Part shown: piece by piece, positions 34,611 through 49,000 of the stretch
Layout: the number at the start of each line of letters is the position of its first letter
Numbering within the stretch: position 1 is the first letter of the stretch
Assembly (NCBI RefSeq): GCF_965363235.1
Contig: NC_134844.1
Span: forward strand, 51,704,872-51,768,871
DNA: 64,000 bases
From: Mytilus galloprovincialis
Taxonomy: Eukaryota > Mollusca > Bivalvia > Mytilida > Mytilidae
Reading direction: 5' to 3'
The notes under the pieces: generated by a model
What the model was told of the DNA's origin: nothing
The model's database searches: none
The model's input: the letters and a program-made list of their open reading frames with translations, nothing else
Program-made: the position numbers and the translations under genes

Positions 34611-35089
34611 AATGCAAACAACACAATGACCCATACGTTTTATTAAATTTTTGAAAACAGCATGATATAAACTACATATTGACAAATTAAAAACAAAAAA
34701 CTATGGATTTTGATTTAAACTCCTATCTACCTTAACTGTTAAAATGATAGCAGTTTACACAATTTTACAAATTAAGAGCTATAGTGTACAATGTTGATAG
34801 TATTCTACTTCAACCTCTTGATATATGAAGTTATCAATGGTTACATCAAGTGATTTCCACTTGTCACTTGTGAAACTATTTCCCTGTTTGAACCAATGTT
34901 TCTCCCGTTAAATTGGTTATAATCTACATTTCACAGCAGTTTAGTACTTTTACTTTAACATGTTTAATAATTCATCCCTTATTTATTATTAATTCTGTAT
35001 TTACCTTGTATGACATATCTAATTTATTCGTTCTTTGTGTTTTCATTTGTGTCACTTTGTTTTTTAATTGAGTTTTAATCATTAACATT
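34611..35089. other. Intergenic region, nothing recognised
   Basis: No feature seen. Confidence 0.4.
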
Positions 35090-35420
35090 GATATGTTATA
35101 CTGCTGTTTCAGAAAAGGGAGAGGGTTAAAACGTTAAATCCCACTGCAAATTGTTTGCATATGTCCTAAGTCAGGAATCTGATGTTCATCTGATGTGGTT
35201 GTCGTCGGTTTATGTGGTTAACAAGTGTTTCTTGTTTCTCATTTTTAATATAGATAAGACCGTTGGTTTTTTAGTGATTTTACACTAGTAATTTGTGGGG
35301 CCCTTTTTTAGTGATTTTACACTAGTAATTTGTGGGGCCCTTTATACATGTAGCTTACTATTCGGTGTGAGCATAGAAGACCGTGCCTTGACTCATTGGC
35401 ACTTATACATGTACCACATC
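35090..35420 (+). repeat. Interspersed family A/D copy
   Basis: Phrases GTCCTAAGTCAGGAATCTGA, GACCGTTGGTTTTTTAGTGA and GGGGCCCTTT match the 43900-44340 copy. A 51-bp stretch around TGATTTTACACTAGTAATTT is repeated in tandem at about 35274 and 35312. Confidence 0.75.
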
Positions 35421-35874
35421 TATATAGCTTTGTAAAGGTCTACGTGTTACATGAAGTAAGATATGCGCATCGTGTAGATCGAGTTCTTAATGATAAATAT
35501 TTGCATAATTATGTAAGAAACTTTTCATAAATTATAAAGATCATTGTATTTTATTTCATTTGTTTTTAAAAAAATATTGTTAATTTCAGAAGATAATGAT
35601 TATTGTTATATCGACTGTATGCAATATTGGTTTTATGAATAATGTTTTTAGAAATAAGTATTTAACAAAACAAAAGAAAACAAAGAAAAAGAAACACCAT
35701 TTTGCAAATTCTATAATTATGTTTTCAAACTCATTTGCATCTAAGAAAATCAATATAAGGTCCATTGGTCCTTTTTTTACATAAATATTGATATCCTACG
35801 GAAAATGTACACAATTTTGATTGAGCATGTAGGGGTAAATGGTAACTTATGTTTTATAATGTATTAAATAAACT
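35421..35874. other. Intergenic region, nothing recognised
   Basis: The 62-codon frame at 35596-35784 has no recognisable domain. Confidence 0.4.
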
Positions 35875-36015
35875 CATCATAGATACCAGGACTAAATTTA
35901 GTATATAGGCCTGCAGACGCGCGTTTCCTCTTCAAAAGACTCATCAGTGACGCTCGAGTCCAAAAAAGTTAAAAAGGCCAAATAAAGTACGAAGTTGAAG
36001 AGCATTGAGGACCAA
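35875..36015 (+). repeat. Interspersed family B fragment
   Basis: Contains GCAGACGCGCGTTTCCTCTT, ACTCATCAGTGACGCTCGAG and AAAGTACGAAGTTGAAGAGC, matching the copies at 51390 and 62440. Confidence 0.75.
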
Positions 36016-36194
36016 ATTAAACATTTGTTTTTATATATTTGCAGAAAAAAATCTTAAACATTTCATTTTTTTAAATTGATAATAATTGTTTTCCTTGTAT
36101 GTTAATATATGTAATAGACAAACTCTGACTATTAATTATATAATGTGTGGTCTATAATTAAAAAAAATGTTTTCCATTAGGTCTCTAATGTAGC

Positions 36195-36540
36195 TATAAA
36201 ACTAGGAAATGTACCAAGTCAGGAATATTTCAGTTTTTTTTTTTCTTCATTTGTTCGATGTTTGTGAGATTTTTTGGCTATTTGATATGGAACTTTCCGA
36301 TTGGAATTTTTCATGGCGTTCGGTATTTATGTTATTTCACTTTTTTCTAGAGAATACCTTACTAATGCTTAGTCCGTTTCTGTGTGTGTTACATTTTAAT
36401 GTTGTGTCGTTGTTCTCCTCCTATATTTAATGCGTTTCCCTAAGTTTTAGTTTGTTACCCCGATTTTGTTTTTTGTCCATAGATTTACGAGTTTTGAACA
36501 GCGGTATACTACTGTTGCCTTTATTACAGCCAAAAATATA
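36195..36540 (+). repeat. Interspersed family C fragment
   Basis: Contains ACCAAGTCAGGAATATTTCA, GGAACTTTCCGATTGGAATT and AGCGGTATACTACTGTTGCC, in the order seen at 48850 and, reversed, at 50040-50250. Confidence 0.7.
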
Positions 36541-36962
36541 ATGCTAGTACTTCACTTTTCATTCAAGCGTCACTGATTGGTATAGTACTTCTTATCATAA
36601 TTATGAGACTTGTATTTCGTTATGGAAATATCAATATATTTTGTGAATCTGTCTTTTATATCTTTGTCCTTTTTGAAACTTCAATCATAGACTGGTTTAC
36701 ATGTTGAAACTTTAACTCTGAAACTTACTGAATTGACAAATTGTCTTTATTATTAACTATTGTGTATACTTTGCGAATTAAACACACACATTTCCGATTT
36801 ATAATTGTATCAACGGTTTGATGTGAATAATGTTGGAGGATTAATAGTAAAAACAAAGGAAATACGTATTTTAATTATCATTTGTTAAAAATTTTTCCTT
36901 GTTTCAACGTAAATAAAATTATGTACACATAATGAAAAGGACACTTTGGATATAGACAGAAA
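36541..36962 (+). promoter_or_regulatory. Upstream region of gene 2
   Basis: Sequence before the gene 2 start codon. I find no clear TATA box or other core promoter element. The bases before the ATG (GACAGAAAATG) put A at -3, a suitable context. Confidence 0.3.
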
Positions 36963-37035
36963 ATGTCGAGCACTGTTTATCACATGTCTTTTATTTGCAC
37001 ATTTCTGCTAAATGTATTAGTTGTCCATGCTGAAG
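36963..37035 (+). CDS. Gene 2 exon 1: start codon and signal peptide
   Basis: ATG at 36963, then 24 residues with a hydrophobic core (FICTFLLNVLVV) and a likely cleavage site after HA. Ends in phase 1 at donor GTAAGTAAG. There is no earlier in-frame ATG of similar quality, and the methionine at codon 8 would shorten the signal peptide. Confidence 0.85.
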
Positions 37036-40000
37036 GTAAGTAAGCATACCTGTACATTTGGTTGATAAGCTGCTTATATTTTTTTATTATTTTTTTCGGA
37101 CAATTTTCATTTAAAATTTCAAGTTTAAAACCGGCATTTTGTGAAAGATCCTTGTATTGAAGTACGGGCTCATTTAAATAAAAAGATAAACAGTACAATA
37201 TAATTTTTTCATTGTAATGAAGACTATAACTGTTGAAGAGTATCAAACATATAATTTTTTTATTTATTAAGATATCTGTGGCAAATTGTATATTTGCTAT
37301 CGAAGTGAAATACATATACATCGTTATTTTGTATCCGAAGTCATTACTGAAACTACTGATATTTTGTAGTAAACATGTGTTTAATAATCGTATAATTCGT
37401 CTTTACCCTGTGTCAAACTAATATCGATCTCGAATATCCCTTTTTGTATCCACGTACAATGTTCAATAAGGAAATGAAACATAGAACAATAAATATGTCC
37501 GCATCAATTTGACATCATTTCTCAACTAACCTCCTTAACTTCACCTGTACCTGTCATATACATTTATATGGACGAAAACAACTAAATATGTTCATTGAGG
37601 TGAATTGAAATTAGCTTACATATTTTCATTGAGGTGGATTGAAATTAGATTAGATACAGTGAAGAAGTTTTTCACAATAAATTGTTGAGAAGTTGCAGTT
37701 ATTTCGGATATTTATTTGTATTTTGAATACAATTGTTTTTTTTCTAAATTTAAAGCACTGAAAGCTAAGAAACAACCACCATGTTTGTCGAGACAGCGAA
37801 ATTTATTTCGCGAAAGCAAGACAAAGCGATCCTATATTCCATTGTCGGCATCGGTGCTGACGTTGCTGACGTCTACATTTAGGTTTTAGTCTGTGAATAT
37901 GAATAATGTTGTTTTTTTTAGAAATCAATAACTTTTCAAACCTACGTTGAGTTTAATGAAATTTAGACATAAGCTCGTTTAGGACAAAAATACAGTATCC
38001 AGAGCAAAATTTTCATTTTTTTTTTTTCATTTTTTCGTATTTTATTGATAAATGGATTTAGTTTTTTACAATAAAATTAGAGTTAACATTCAAATTTAGT
38101 CTGAGGTTAAAGTTTTTCAATCATCAATAAATGTGTCAAACTTTCATGGAATGTATTTTATATTTGACAGCAGCTTGTTAATGGCAAAAACGACAATATC
38201 CAAAATGAAATTTTGAAAATGTTTATTTTCATTTTTTCGTATTTTACTGATAAAAAGACTGAGTATTTATTTACAGTTAACAAGTAGATTCAGTCTAAGG
38301 CTTAAGTGTGTTACACATCAATTAATTACAGTCTGGGATCATTTATTTGACATGATAAATCTGTAAACCTTCATAGATTGTTATGAGACTTGGACAGAAG
38401 CTAATCTTCAAGACCAAGAAATAGCACCTGATGAAAAGTTTGGTTTTGTTTTAAATTCTGTAAATAGACTCACTTTTTAGCTCACCTGACCCAAGGCGCT
38501 AAGGCAGCTTTTGTCATCACTTGGCGTCCGTCGTCCGTCGTCCGTCTATGTCGTCGTCATTAACCTTTACAAAAATCTTATTCTCTGTAAATAATGGGCC
38601 AAATTTAACCAAACTTAGCCACAACCTTTATAGGAGAATCTTGTCTAAAAATTGTGTCCGACGACCCCGCCTTCTGACAAACATGGCCGACACGTCTAAA
38701 ATAGAACATAGGGGTACAATGCAGTTTTTGGCTTTATCGTAAAACTAAGGCATTTAGAGCAAATCTGACAAGTCATTAAAATGTTCATCAGGTTAAAATA
38801 TATCTGCCCTGAAATTTTTAGACGAATCAGACAACCGGTTGTTGGGTTGCTGCCCCTGCATTGGAAATTTTAAGGATTTTTTTCAGTGTGTTAGTTATTA
38901 TCTTGAATATTATCATAAAGAGAGATAAACTATAAACAGTAATAATGTTTAACAAAGTAAAATACACATATAAGACATTTTATTTTAAGCTATTTTTAGA
39001 TTTTACAGCGCCATCTACTGGAAATGCCTAAATTTCGAAAAAAATCTACAAAAATATCACAATTTTGTTAGTTTAGAATATGCTAGATAAGGTTATGTTT
39101 AACTGGTATTTGAATTAATTTTTATAACAAGCATCATTTGTCCTTCGAAACTTGACAATATGTTAAAGCTTGAGCATAGCTAAATTTTGAGACTGACCGG
39201 TCCAAAAAGGGCATTTTGGGCATATTTTGGATACTTGGTAAAAAGATCAACAAAAGCACATGAAATCTCTGAAAGTACTTTGATTTTTTAAATGTTTTAA
39301 ATATTTCTATAAAGGTTTACATGTGTAGTACAAGTTTTATGATTTTTGAGCTGGGGTCTCTTACACCGTTACCATGGCAACGGAATAAAAATGGGTTATT
39401 TTCATATATTTTTCACTATAATCGGTGTATTTAATCATGAAAACATATTTATTTTATGACACTATCTCATGATATTTGGCATACAGGTGTACTACAATAA
39501 GACAGTATATATCATAAAATGAAAACTGCCAATTGACCTTGACCTTTGACCTCAAGGTCAAAATATTTGATTTTTTCCCGGTTTTTTTTTACTAGAACAC
39601 ACATTTTTCTCTTGCTTGAAGATTTTTCTAATACTTGACACACAATGTCAGCACCTGAATATGATGTGTTTTGTACCATGGATAATGACCCTGATATTAG
39701 ACCTTCAAGGTGAAATAAAAGGTCAAGGTCAAGTAGGTAATTCTTTATGTCAGTCTAAAACAAAACATTCTGTCTTGCCATGTCAATATGAAAGAGAAGT
39801 GTACTGACTGCTTATGAGACAACTACCCATCACAGTTAAAATGGTGTGGTAGTAAGCAATTTTATTTTATAGGCCACAGAACGGGCAAGACCTTTGCAGT
39901 ACAACTAAGGGTTTTTCCCTGGGGTCATGTCCTGCTCCTTCATATAATGATGTTGCTATTTATATTTATCTTTTCAAAAAGTTCAGAACCCCATCAGTAA

Positions 40001-43000
40001 CCCGTATTTAATCTTAATTGCCTTTCTAGTTCACCATGAGGGTCATGCAATGCCCCCTACATACAATTGATGGTTAAATAGCTTGAAATATGTTCATATT
40101 CCTACCTAAAATCATATATATATTTTCAATCAGACCTTAGAGTACACCAATGATGTTTTTGCTGGAGTTTGCGCCCCTTATACAAAACTTCAGAAACCCA
40201 CCTATAAACTATATACATGTACCTTAATGATATATCATGACTAGACCAATTAAGTGTATCATATATTATGTTCCTCATGTTCTAACCCCTCGATTCATAA
40301 ATTGTTAAATTTATTGGAAACAGTGCATATTTCCACTCACGCACCATATATTATTTTTGCAACTGCAGTCTTTTTTTGACATGAGTGACTTCTACAGGGG
40401 AGACATTAGTTTTGATTCACTAAAACAGTTCTAACGAGTTGTAGTTAAATTTTTTAAAAAAATCGTAAAATTTAAGCTTAATGCAGAAACTTGAAATACT
40501 TCAAATTCAGAACTTTATGTTTGTAATAATATTATATTGCATATTCATGGTAACCGTCAAAAATGTGAGATTAATCAAAGCAAATTTAAATTATACTGTA
40601 ACAGAATATTTTAAATGCAACTTTGGTTATGTAACAGCTAAGGCCATATAGATCTAACAACATGGTGTCGGGTTTCCCAGTTTGTTGCAGATCGTGTAGC
40701 GACCTATGAGTGTACATTTTTTGGCTGGTTAACTTCTGAGATGAAATGTTGCATCCTTGACATATACCCAATATCTATTCTTGTTGTCCCCCTCAGCATC
40801 ACATTGCAGCTGGAGATATATAAATGCTGTTCGTTCGTCTGTCCGGATTCGGTTCGTATTGTAAAGTATCTAGTATAATTAATCGTTATCTAATTTTGAT
40901 AAAATTTATGTCATTGCTTTCTAAAGATAAATGATCAAGGCTGAAGATGAGCCCAGTTTAAACATTTAGAAATTTGGGGAACATTGAAAATCTTTTGTTT
41001 TATTCATATTGCAATTATATTTTTAATTTATAGAAAGTCTACATAGTCAGTTTGTTAGATTTCAAAAATATAAACTAAGAAAACAATGAAGATTTAATTT
41101 AAATAAAGGCTGTGTTTTGAAAGGCCAAAGAAAATTGTAAAATTTCTTGAAAAAAAACTAGAGGCTCAAAGAGCCTGTGTCGCTCACCTTAGTTTATTTG
41201 CATATTTAACAAATTTCACAGATGGATTAATGACAAAATTGTGTTTTGGTGATGGTGATGTGTTCGTAGATATTGGCCCACCCCTGTGACGCCATATAAT
41301 TACTTTACTGAACACTCTTGCTGTTAACAATATATCTATCTATAATGCACTTTGCCCAGTAGTTACAGAGAAAAACATTTTGTAAAAATTTACCAAAATT
41401 TTTGAAAATTGTTACATTTTACCCCTAAGTTCAATTTTAGCCATGGCAGCCATCTTGGTTGGCAGGCTGGGTCACCGGACACTTTTTTTTTAACTAGTTA
41501 CCCAAATGATGATTTTGGCAAAGTTTGGTTAAATTTTGCCCAGTAGTTTCAGAGGAGAAGATTTTCGTAAAAGATTATAAAAATTTTAAAAAAATTAGTA
41601 AAATTGACTATAAAGGGCAATAACTCCTTAAGGGGTCAACTGACCATTTTGGTCATGTTAACTTATTTGTAGATCTTACTTTGCTGGACATTATTGCTGT
41701 TTACATTTTATCTCTATCTATAATAATATTCAAGATAATAACCAAAAACTACAAAATTTCCTTAAAATTACCAATTCAGGGGCAGCAACCCAACAACGGG
41801 TTGTCCGATTCATCTGAAAATTTCAGGGCAGATAGATCTTGACTTGACAAACAATTTAAACCCCGTGTCAGATTTGCTCTGAATGCTTTGGTTTCAGAGT
41901 TATAAACCAAAATCTACATTTTACCCCTATGTCATATTTTAAGCCATGGCGGCCATCTTGGTTAGATGACCGGGTCACCGGACACATTTTTTAAACTAGA
42001 TACCCCAATGATGATTGTAGCCAAGTTTGGTTAAATTTGGCTTAGTAGTTTCAGAGGAGAAGTTTTTTGTAAAAGTTAACAGACGACGACGGACGACAGA
42101 CGACGGACGCCAAGTGATGAGAGAAGCCCACTTGGCCCTTCTGGCCAGGTGAGCTAAAAAGAACTTATTATAATACCACATCTTCTTACTTTTATATTGT
42201 ATGCTTTTTATACGACTGCAAACAATTTTTGGGATTGTATAAAGGTATGATATCGTCGTCTGCGTCTATGTCGTCGTCCAAAAACACTTTGGTTTAAGCT
42301 AATGGATCTCTATAATTTTTGTAAAAAAAATTCAATACCACAAAAGGAAGGTTGGGTCGATTTTAGGGATGATGGTCCCAACCGTTCAGGAATAAGGGGC
42401 CACAAAGGGGCCAAAAACAAGCATTATTCTAGTTTCAGGATAATTACTTGACTGTGTGTTAGTATTTCTATTGCTCTGAAATTGTACCACAATGTTTAAT
42501 ATCACAGGTAGAAGGTTGGGATACATTTTAGGGGTTATGGGGACAACAGTTTAGGAAAAAAGGACAAAAAAGGGACAAAAAAAACAAGCATTTTTCTAGT
42601 TGCCAGACAATATCTTGTGTTAGTGTATGAATCTCTCTGACATTGAACCACAAGGTTCCGTATAACATAGGGAAGGCTAGGATTGAGTTTGGGGTTAATA
42701 ACCTAAACATGGAGGAATTAGGGGCCAAAAAGGGCCAAAAAGAAGCATTTTTCTGGTTTCTTGACAATAACTTGTCTTAAAGTGTATGGATTTCTCTGGA
42801 ATGTACTACAAGATTCCGTTATACAAAGGAGAGGCTGGGATTGTGTTTTGGGGTTGTTGCTCCAAGCCGAAAGACATGGGAACCAGATGAAATATTTTTG
42901 ATATGAACATCTTTCATAATGTTGTGTAAGCACCCCCCTCCCCCCTTGTGGACTGTTTTGCATGGTTGTATGGGAGACTGGGTGTTAAGGAGATATTGTC

Positions 43001-46000
43001 CTTTATACTAAATTTTTCACAATTTTACAAAAATCTTCTCTTCTGAAACAACTTGGCCATATAGAATCAAACTCGGCCACTATCATCATTATGGTATTAC
43101 GTTTAAAAATGTGTCCGATGACCCCACCTGCCAACAAAGATGGCCGACGTGGCTAAAAATAGAACAAATGGGGTAAAATACTAGTGTTGTCTATTATTCT
43201 TATAACCGTTACAAATAGAGAAAATTTGGAAAAAAAATAATTGTCCAAAATGTTGAGATCTACTAATTGTCCATAAATGTCAAAACTGTCAGACGATTTC
43301 CTGTTGGAGTTATTACCATTAAATGATAAAGTTTACCACTTTTATTCATTTTTGCCTATTATCTTCAAAACTATAATAGATAGAGAGATACTTTAAATTG
43401 CAAAAATGATCAGAAGGACAGGTTCTACAAATCAGTCCTGTGGTTGAAATAGTCAGTTGTCTCCTTATTAGAGTTATTGCCCTTTGATGAGGATTTGTAC
43501 ATCTTTTTCTGCGTTTTTCACTTATTTCTTAAAACTTATAATAGATAGAAAGAAACTTAAATGCACAAAAATGATCAGCAATACCAGATCTACAATTATA
43601 ACAAATGGCGAAAATTATCCGAAGACTCTCTATTGGGGTTTTTGTCCTTTAATGGCGATTTTTACCATTTTTATGTGTTTTGCCTTGTAAGATAAAAATT
43701 ATAATGGATAGACAGAGACTTAAATTATCAAAAATTGATAAGCAAGACAACCCGAATAACAAGTCAAGTTTTGCCGATATAATTAGTAGACTTTTACTCT
43801 TTATAGAAGTTATTGCCCCTAAATTAAGAATTTTGTTTACCCTCTATTGTGTTTGGAGCAAAAGCTAAATAAAATAGAGAGAAACTAAACAGACTTCAAA
43901 GTATGTTCACTTGTGTTAATGTGTCTTTTGATTGAGTTAAGCCATATCAATTGATATTTTATAGTGTATTTTTATATGTTGTGATGTTACATTATTGTTT
44001 CAGATAAAGGTGATGGTTGGTACCTGTTAAAACGTTTAAAGCCGCTGCATTTGTTTGCACCTGTCCTAAGTAAGGAATCTGATGTTCAGTAGTTGTCGTT
44101 GGTTGATGTGGTTCATAAGTGTTTCTCGTTTCTCGTTTCGTTTTTTATATAGATTAGACCGTTGGTTTTCCTGTTTGAATGATTTAACACTAGTCATTTT
44201 TGGGGCCCTTTATAGCTTGCTGTTCGGTATGAGCCATGGCTCCGTGTTGAAGACCGTACGTTGACCTATAATGGTTTACTTTTACAAATTATGACGTGGA
44301 TGGAGAGTTGTTTCATTGGAACTCATACCAAATCTTCTTATATCTATTCAATGATTAGCAATATAAGATAAAAAAAAAAAACAAAGATTTTTATCATTAA
44401 TTCTATTCTCGTCTACAATGTTGGAGAGTGTCATTTGTTGAATATGTATATAGACCAATGAGAGCAACATAACACTTTCAAATTTTACACTGACAGCAGA
44501 AATCGCAGGCGAGACACAGGGTTCTTCGAAACCCCTTACGATGTTTTAATCAATCTTTTACATAGGCGCTGATCATTTTAGATCTTTGGGTATGGTAGGT
44601 CATTGACCTAAAATCAAACGTTTTTCTTTTCATTGCATAAAACATTGAGCAAATTGTCTTAACATGCATGTACTATTAAATGAGTGCACTACATTTAAAA
44701 ACGAGTTGCAGCCCAAGATAATTTTGCAACATTATTGTCCTGTCATAAGTATAAGACAGAACTTATTCACACTCTTTCGTACGAAAGAAGTGCTTAAAAC
44801 TTAGTTTAATATATGGTAATATACAAACTGCTTAAATTTGATATCTAAGTCGGACAAATATAACAATAATTTCCCCAACAAACAACATCAATACAATATG
44901 CCTTAGATATTGATAATTTGACGAGAGTTCTTTTTTGGCGAAACTGCTCAAAGGCAATTAGAAGATTCGTTAAAATCTACGAGCTTCTTAAAGCTATGAT
45001 TACATGAATAAAACAAACCTACTCGGTCTTAAGAGAATGAATCAGTGGAATATATCATCAGTTGATACGGCAGCTATCAATAATATAAGACAGCGTAAAC
45101 ATATAAAAACACGATAAAGTTTATCAAAATTAGACATGTTCTTTCATAGGTAAACTGCACAGTATGCATAAGGAAGAACAAAAGAAAAAGCCTCAAATGT
45201 CTGTTTAGAGCCATATGTTCTTATTTTTAAGTTTACGCTATTTTACAGACTTTAAAATTCTATGGCAAACAGTTTCGTCATTGTGCACAGTTATATTTAT
45301 GTCATGAACATTGCGTAGTTTCGAAATCATTGTTATTTCGGAGCGTTGTGTTTGCTATTGTTTCGCAAATACTGCGTAGTTTCGTGATCCTTTTGCGTTT
45401 TTTCGCAAACTATACACTTATAATCATTATTTTTTACGCAAATTTTGTTTTAAACGGGGTGTACAGTTCTTTTGTTCGTACTCTGTACTTTTTGAACGAT
45501 AATGGTTATCATTTATATCTGATTTATTACATCCGCAAAATACCACTTACCGGGCCATTAGTCACATATCAATCTGTCAATAGGTGGCATGTACGAATAC
45601 AAACGGGTTATTACAACATTTAAATTTCCAAAAGAAACGAAGTCAACTAGCAACTTTGAATCAAACTTATGTATATGATTTATGAATTGCCTAACAGTGT
45701 AATTTTAACACATTATTAAGTATGTTGGTATAAGAATGATTAAAATATTAACAATGCAATAAAAATAAAAGCATTATTTCGCTAGACAAACTAGCTTCAT
45801 CAAGCGGGCATCTGTACAGGTATAATCGGATGCAGATGATAATAAACTTTTGCAGCTCAATGCACATGTTGTACAAGAATGTAGCTGCCTTGTAAATGAC
45901 ACACAATTTGGATGAAGTCAAGATTATTTACAAAATTGGTGGTTGAAGTTTGCAACGTCCATTACCCAATATTACAGGATGAAAAGACGACACTGTGTAC

Positions 46001-49000
46001 TAAATTATTCTTATCTAACACAGCATGTGGGAGAAACAAAGAATAAATTCAATATTATACTCAATAACCATCGTTCGTGGTACAAAACCAACAAAAACTG
46101 TCAAATTCATGTGCGACATGTACATTGAACTACAAACGTTTCTTAACTTCTACATCAGATTTCACCTGGATAGATGCACGTTTGACGAAGCTAATTTGTC
46201 TATCGAAATATTGTGTATATTTCTATTGCATTCTATTGCATTCAGAAGATTCAGTATAGGACTTATAATGCCAACCACTTACAATGTTCAAAAAAACTTT
46301 AAATGCTTAGAAAATGGTGGATTTTAACATTCTTGCTCATGTAGAAAACTTTACTTGTATTGATTGTCAATCCTGTTCTTACTACATGTAACAAGAACAT
46401 GTAGATTATTGAAAAGCAAGTTTTTCCTTAATTTGTTTCTTACCTAGCTCATTTAAAAAAAAGATAACGTAAGTTCACAGTATAACAACCATACATGTAT
46501 ACTTATGTGTACTCTAAAGGTTCTTTTAATATTATGATAATTAAGTTATTAACATCTGAAGTTAGCCTTTTCGGTTAAAAAACGTTTGTTTTACACGTGA
46601 CACTCGTCGTCTTGATTAGGCAGATACACATCAGGCGATGTTTATAACCAATTAGTTAGTGATGGGATTTTGGTACAATTTGTACAACAATTGAGATATA
46701 TATGTGATCTTTTATGACACATATATTCAATTGACAATTTCAAGAATTCGTGTCTGTAAGTGAGAAAATAACAGGGGTGATTGGCCTTCTTCTTTAATTC
46801 AATACACATGTTGTACTATTGTTTTTTTTTCAGCAAAAATCTCAACTGGATATCATTCCAATCGTAATTATACATGGAAAGAGGCAAAAAATCGCTGTAA
46901 AATGATAGGGTTACTTGATAAAATACAAGTCCCACACAGTGAAGGACAATTGGGATGGGTAGATGCGTCTGTAGAATACTCCCCATGGGTTGAATATCAA
47001 AGTAAGTGATTATTGATACAGGTTTAGAGTTATTTCTTATAGTTGTTTAACTGAGGGGCTAAGATGCCAGGAGGACATTTAATCTCATCAATCGGAAATG
47101 AAGTAATGAAGCAATGACTAAAAAAAATAAAAGATTAACAGACAAACAAAAGTAAGGAAGCCTTGTCTACTTTTTACAATTTGTTACAACAAATTATAAA
47201 TTTTATATAACAAATTATTAATTTGATATAACAAATTATTAATTTGATATAACAAATTATTAATTTGACATAACAAATTATTAATCTGATGTAACAAATT
47301 ATTAATTTGATATAACAAATTATCAATTTGATATAACACATTATAAATTTGATATAACAAATTATTAATTTGATATAACAGATTTTCGATTTTGATATAA
47401 CAAATTATTAATTTGATATAACAGATTTTTAATTTGATATAACAGATTTTTAATTTGATATAACAGATTTTTAATTTGATATAACAGTTAGTTACTCGAT
47501 ATTGATTTCGTTATTCAATATCCAACCGGTTGATAGCAGTCGGTTTGATATTCAAATGAAGTTGCAAATCCTAAAAAATATAATATTTGATAACATTAAA
47601 AGCATGACTTGTATAGTTGAAAAGAGTAAAAATATGCACAGGAAATCGTTTTATGACCCTTCAAGTTGTCTTAAACTCTCGTTGTACTCGAATATAAACC
47701 CTTATCAATGCTTATGTAAGTTGCATGTTTGTCTTTATGTAAATTAAATATGCAGTTTTATCAATAAAACGACATCAAAACTGTTATTTTATATCTTATA
47801 TTTCTTAATACAAAAACAAAAAAAAAAGATAGGTCTAGAAGCATTAAGAAAAAAATGAGGTTCATATATACGGAAAGCACCCAGAAAAGAAATATATAGT
47901 GAAAACATATAGTGAAAACCTACCTATATCAATAACGATGCGACCCCCTGTTCTTTCAATGTCAATAAAATTCGACAAAATCATAGATACTGTATATAAT
48001 ATCTAAAGGATTTCTCAGAACAATGTCGTCTTCGATATCTGTGAAGTGCTAAGATTGCCACTTTTCTGCACGATGGGAAGTTTACCCAAATTCCTTTTCA
48101 GTCACGTTTGTATCTACCTATTAACTAAATGTATGTATAAAAATAGGCCGATAGAGAAATCAGGGGGCTCTCACAATTGCCCTGTACCCTTTGTCCTGAC
48201 ATTCTAAGCCCTCCGTAGATATCCGTATTTCTTTTTTTTTGGAATTCCATTAATATTTCTATTTCTGTTTCTTTATATTTCTAGAGTTATCGGTTTTCCA
48301 TTTTGTTTGAAGAAATGTATATATTATATAATTACATCTTTGAAGTCGTTTTATTGATAACAATCTATTGTACATAAAGACAAATATGCAACTTACAAAA
48401 ACGGATTATATTCGACAACGAGAATTTACGACAGATTAAAGGGGTCATTAAACGATATCCTACGTAATTAAGTAGTCCTCTTAACTATAAAAATCATACT
48501 ATTAATGTAATCAAGTATATTTTTTTTATATAATTTTCAACTGAACCGACTGCTAGCACCTTGTTGGATAATTGAATATCGAATATAGAATAACGAACCA
48601 GCTGCTAACTTCACATCCTTATTTTTATGGAATCATTATATTGCTGTTACACCAAAACACCCTTATAATGTTTCTACCTTCAACACACCAACATCTAAAA
48701 AAAAAAACATTACAATAAATCATTAGATTTGAAAAAACCAACTCTCTTGTTTTACATATCTACTACGACTTAAATAAAGTTAAGCATACAATGGTTAGCG
48801 CTATAAAACCAGGTTTAATCCACCATTTGCTACATTTGAAAATGTCTGTACCAAGTCAGGAATATAACAGTTATTGTCCATTCGTTTTTGATGGGTTTTG
48901 TCATTTGATTTTGCCATGTGATTATGAACTTTCCGATTGGATTTTCCTCTGAGTTCAGTATTTTTGTGATTTTACTTTTTCCCGTATCTGTATATCTAGT

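Noticed and set aside
36980-37321. 113-codon minus-strand frame over gene 2 exon 1
   Set aside because: It overlaps the signal-peptide exon antisense, is AT-driven and has no recognised domain or splice context.
45330-45623. 97-codon hydrophobic frame as a membrane protein
   Set aside because: Its composition follows from TTT/ATT-rich DNA. It has no homology I recognise and lacks promoter or splice context.
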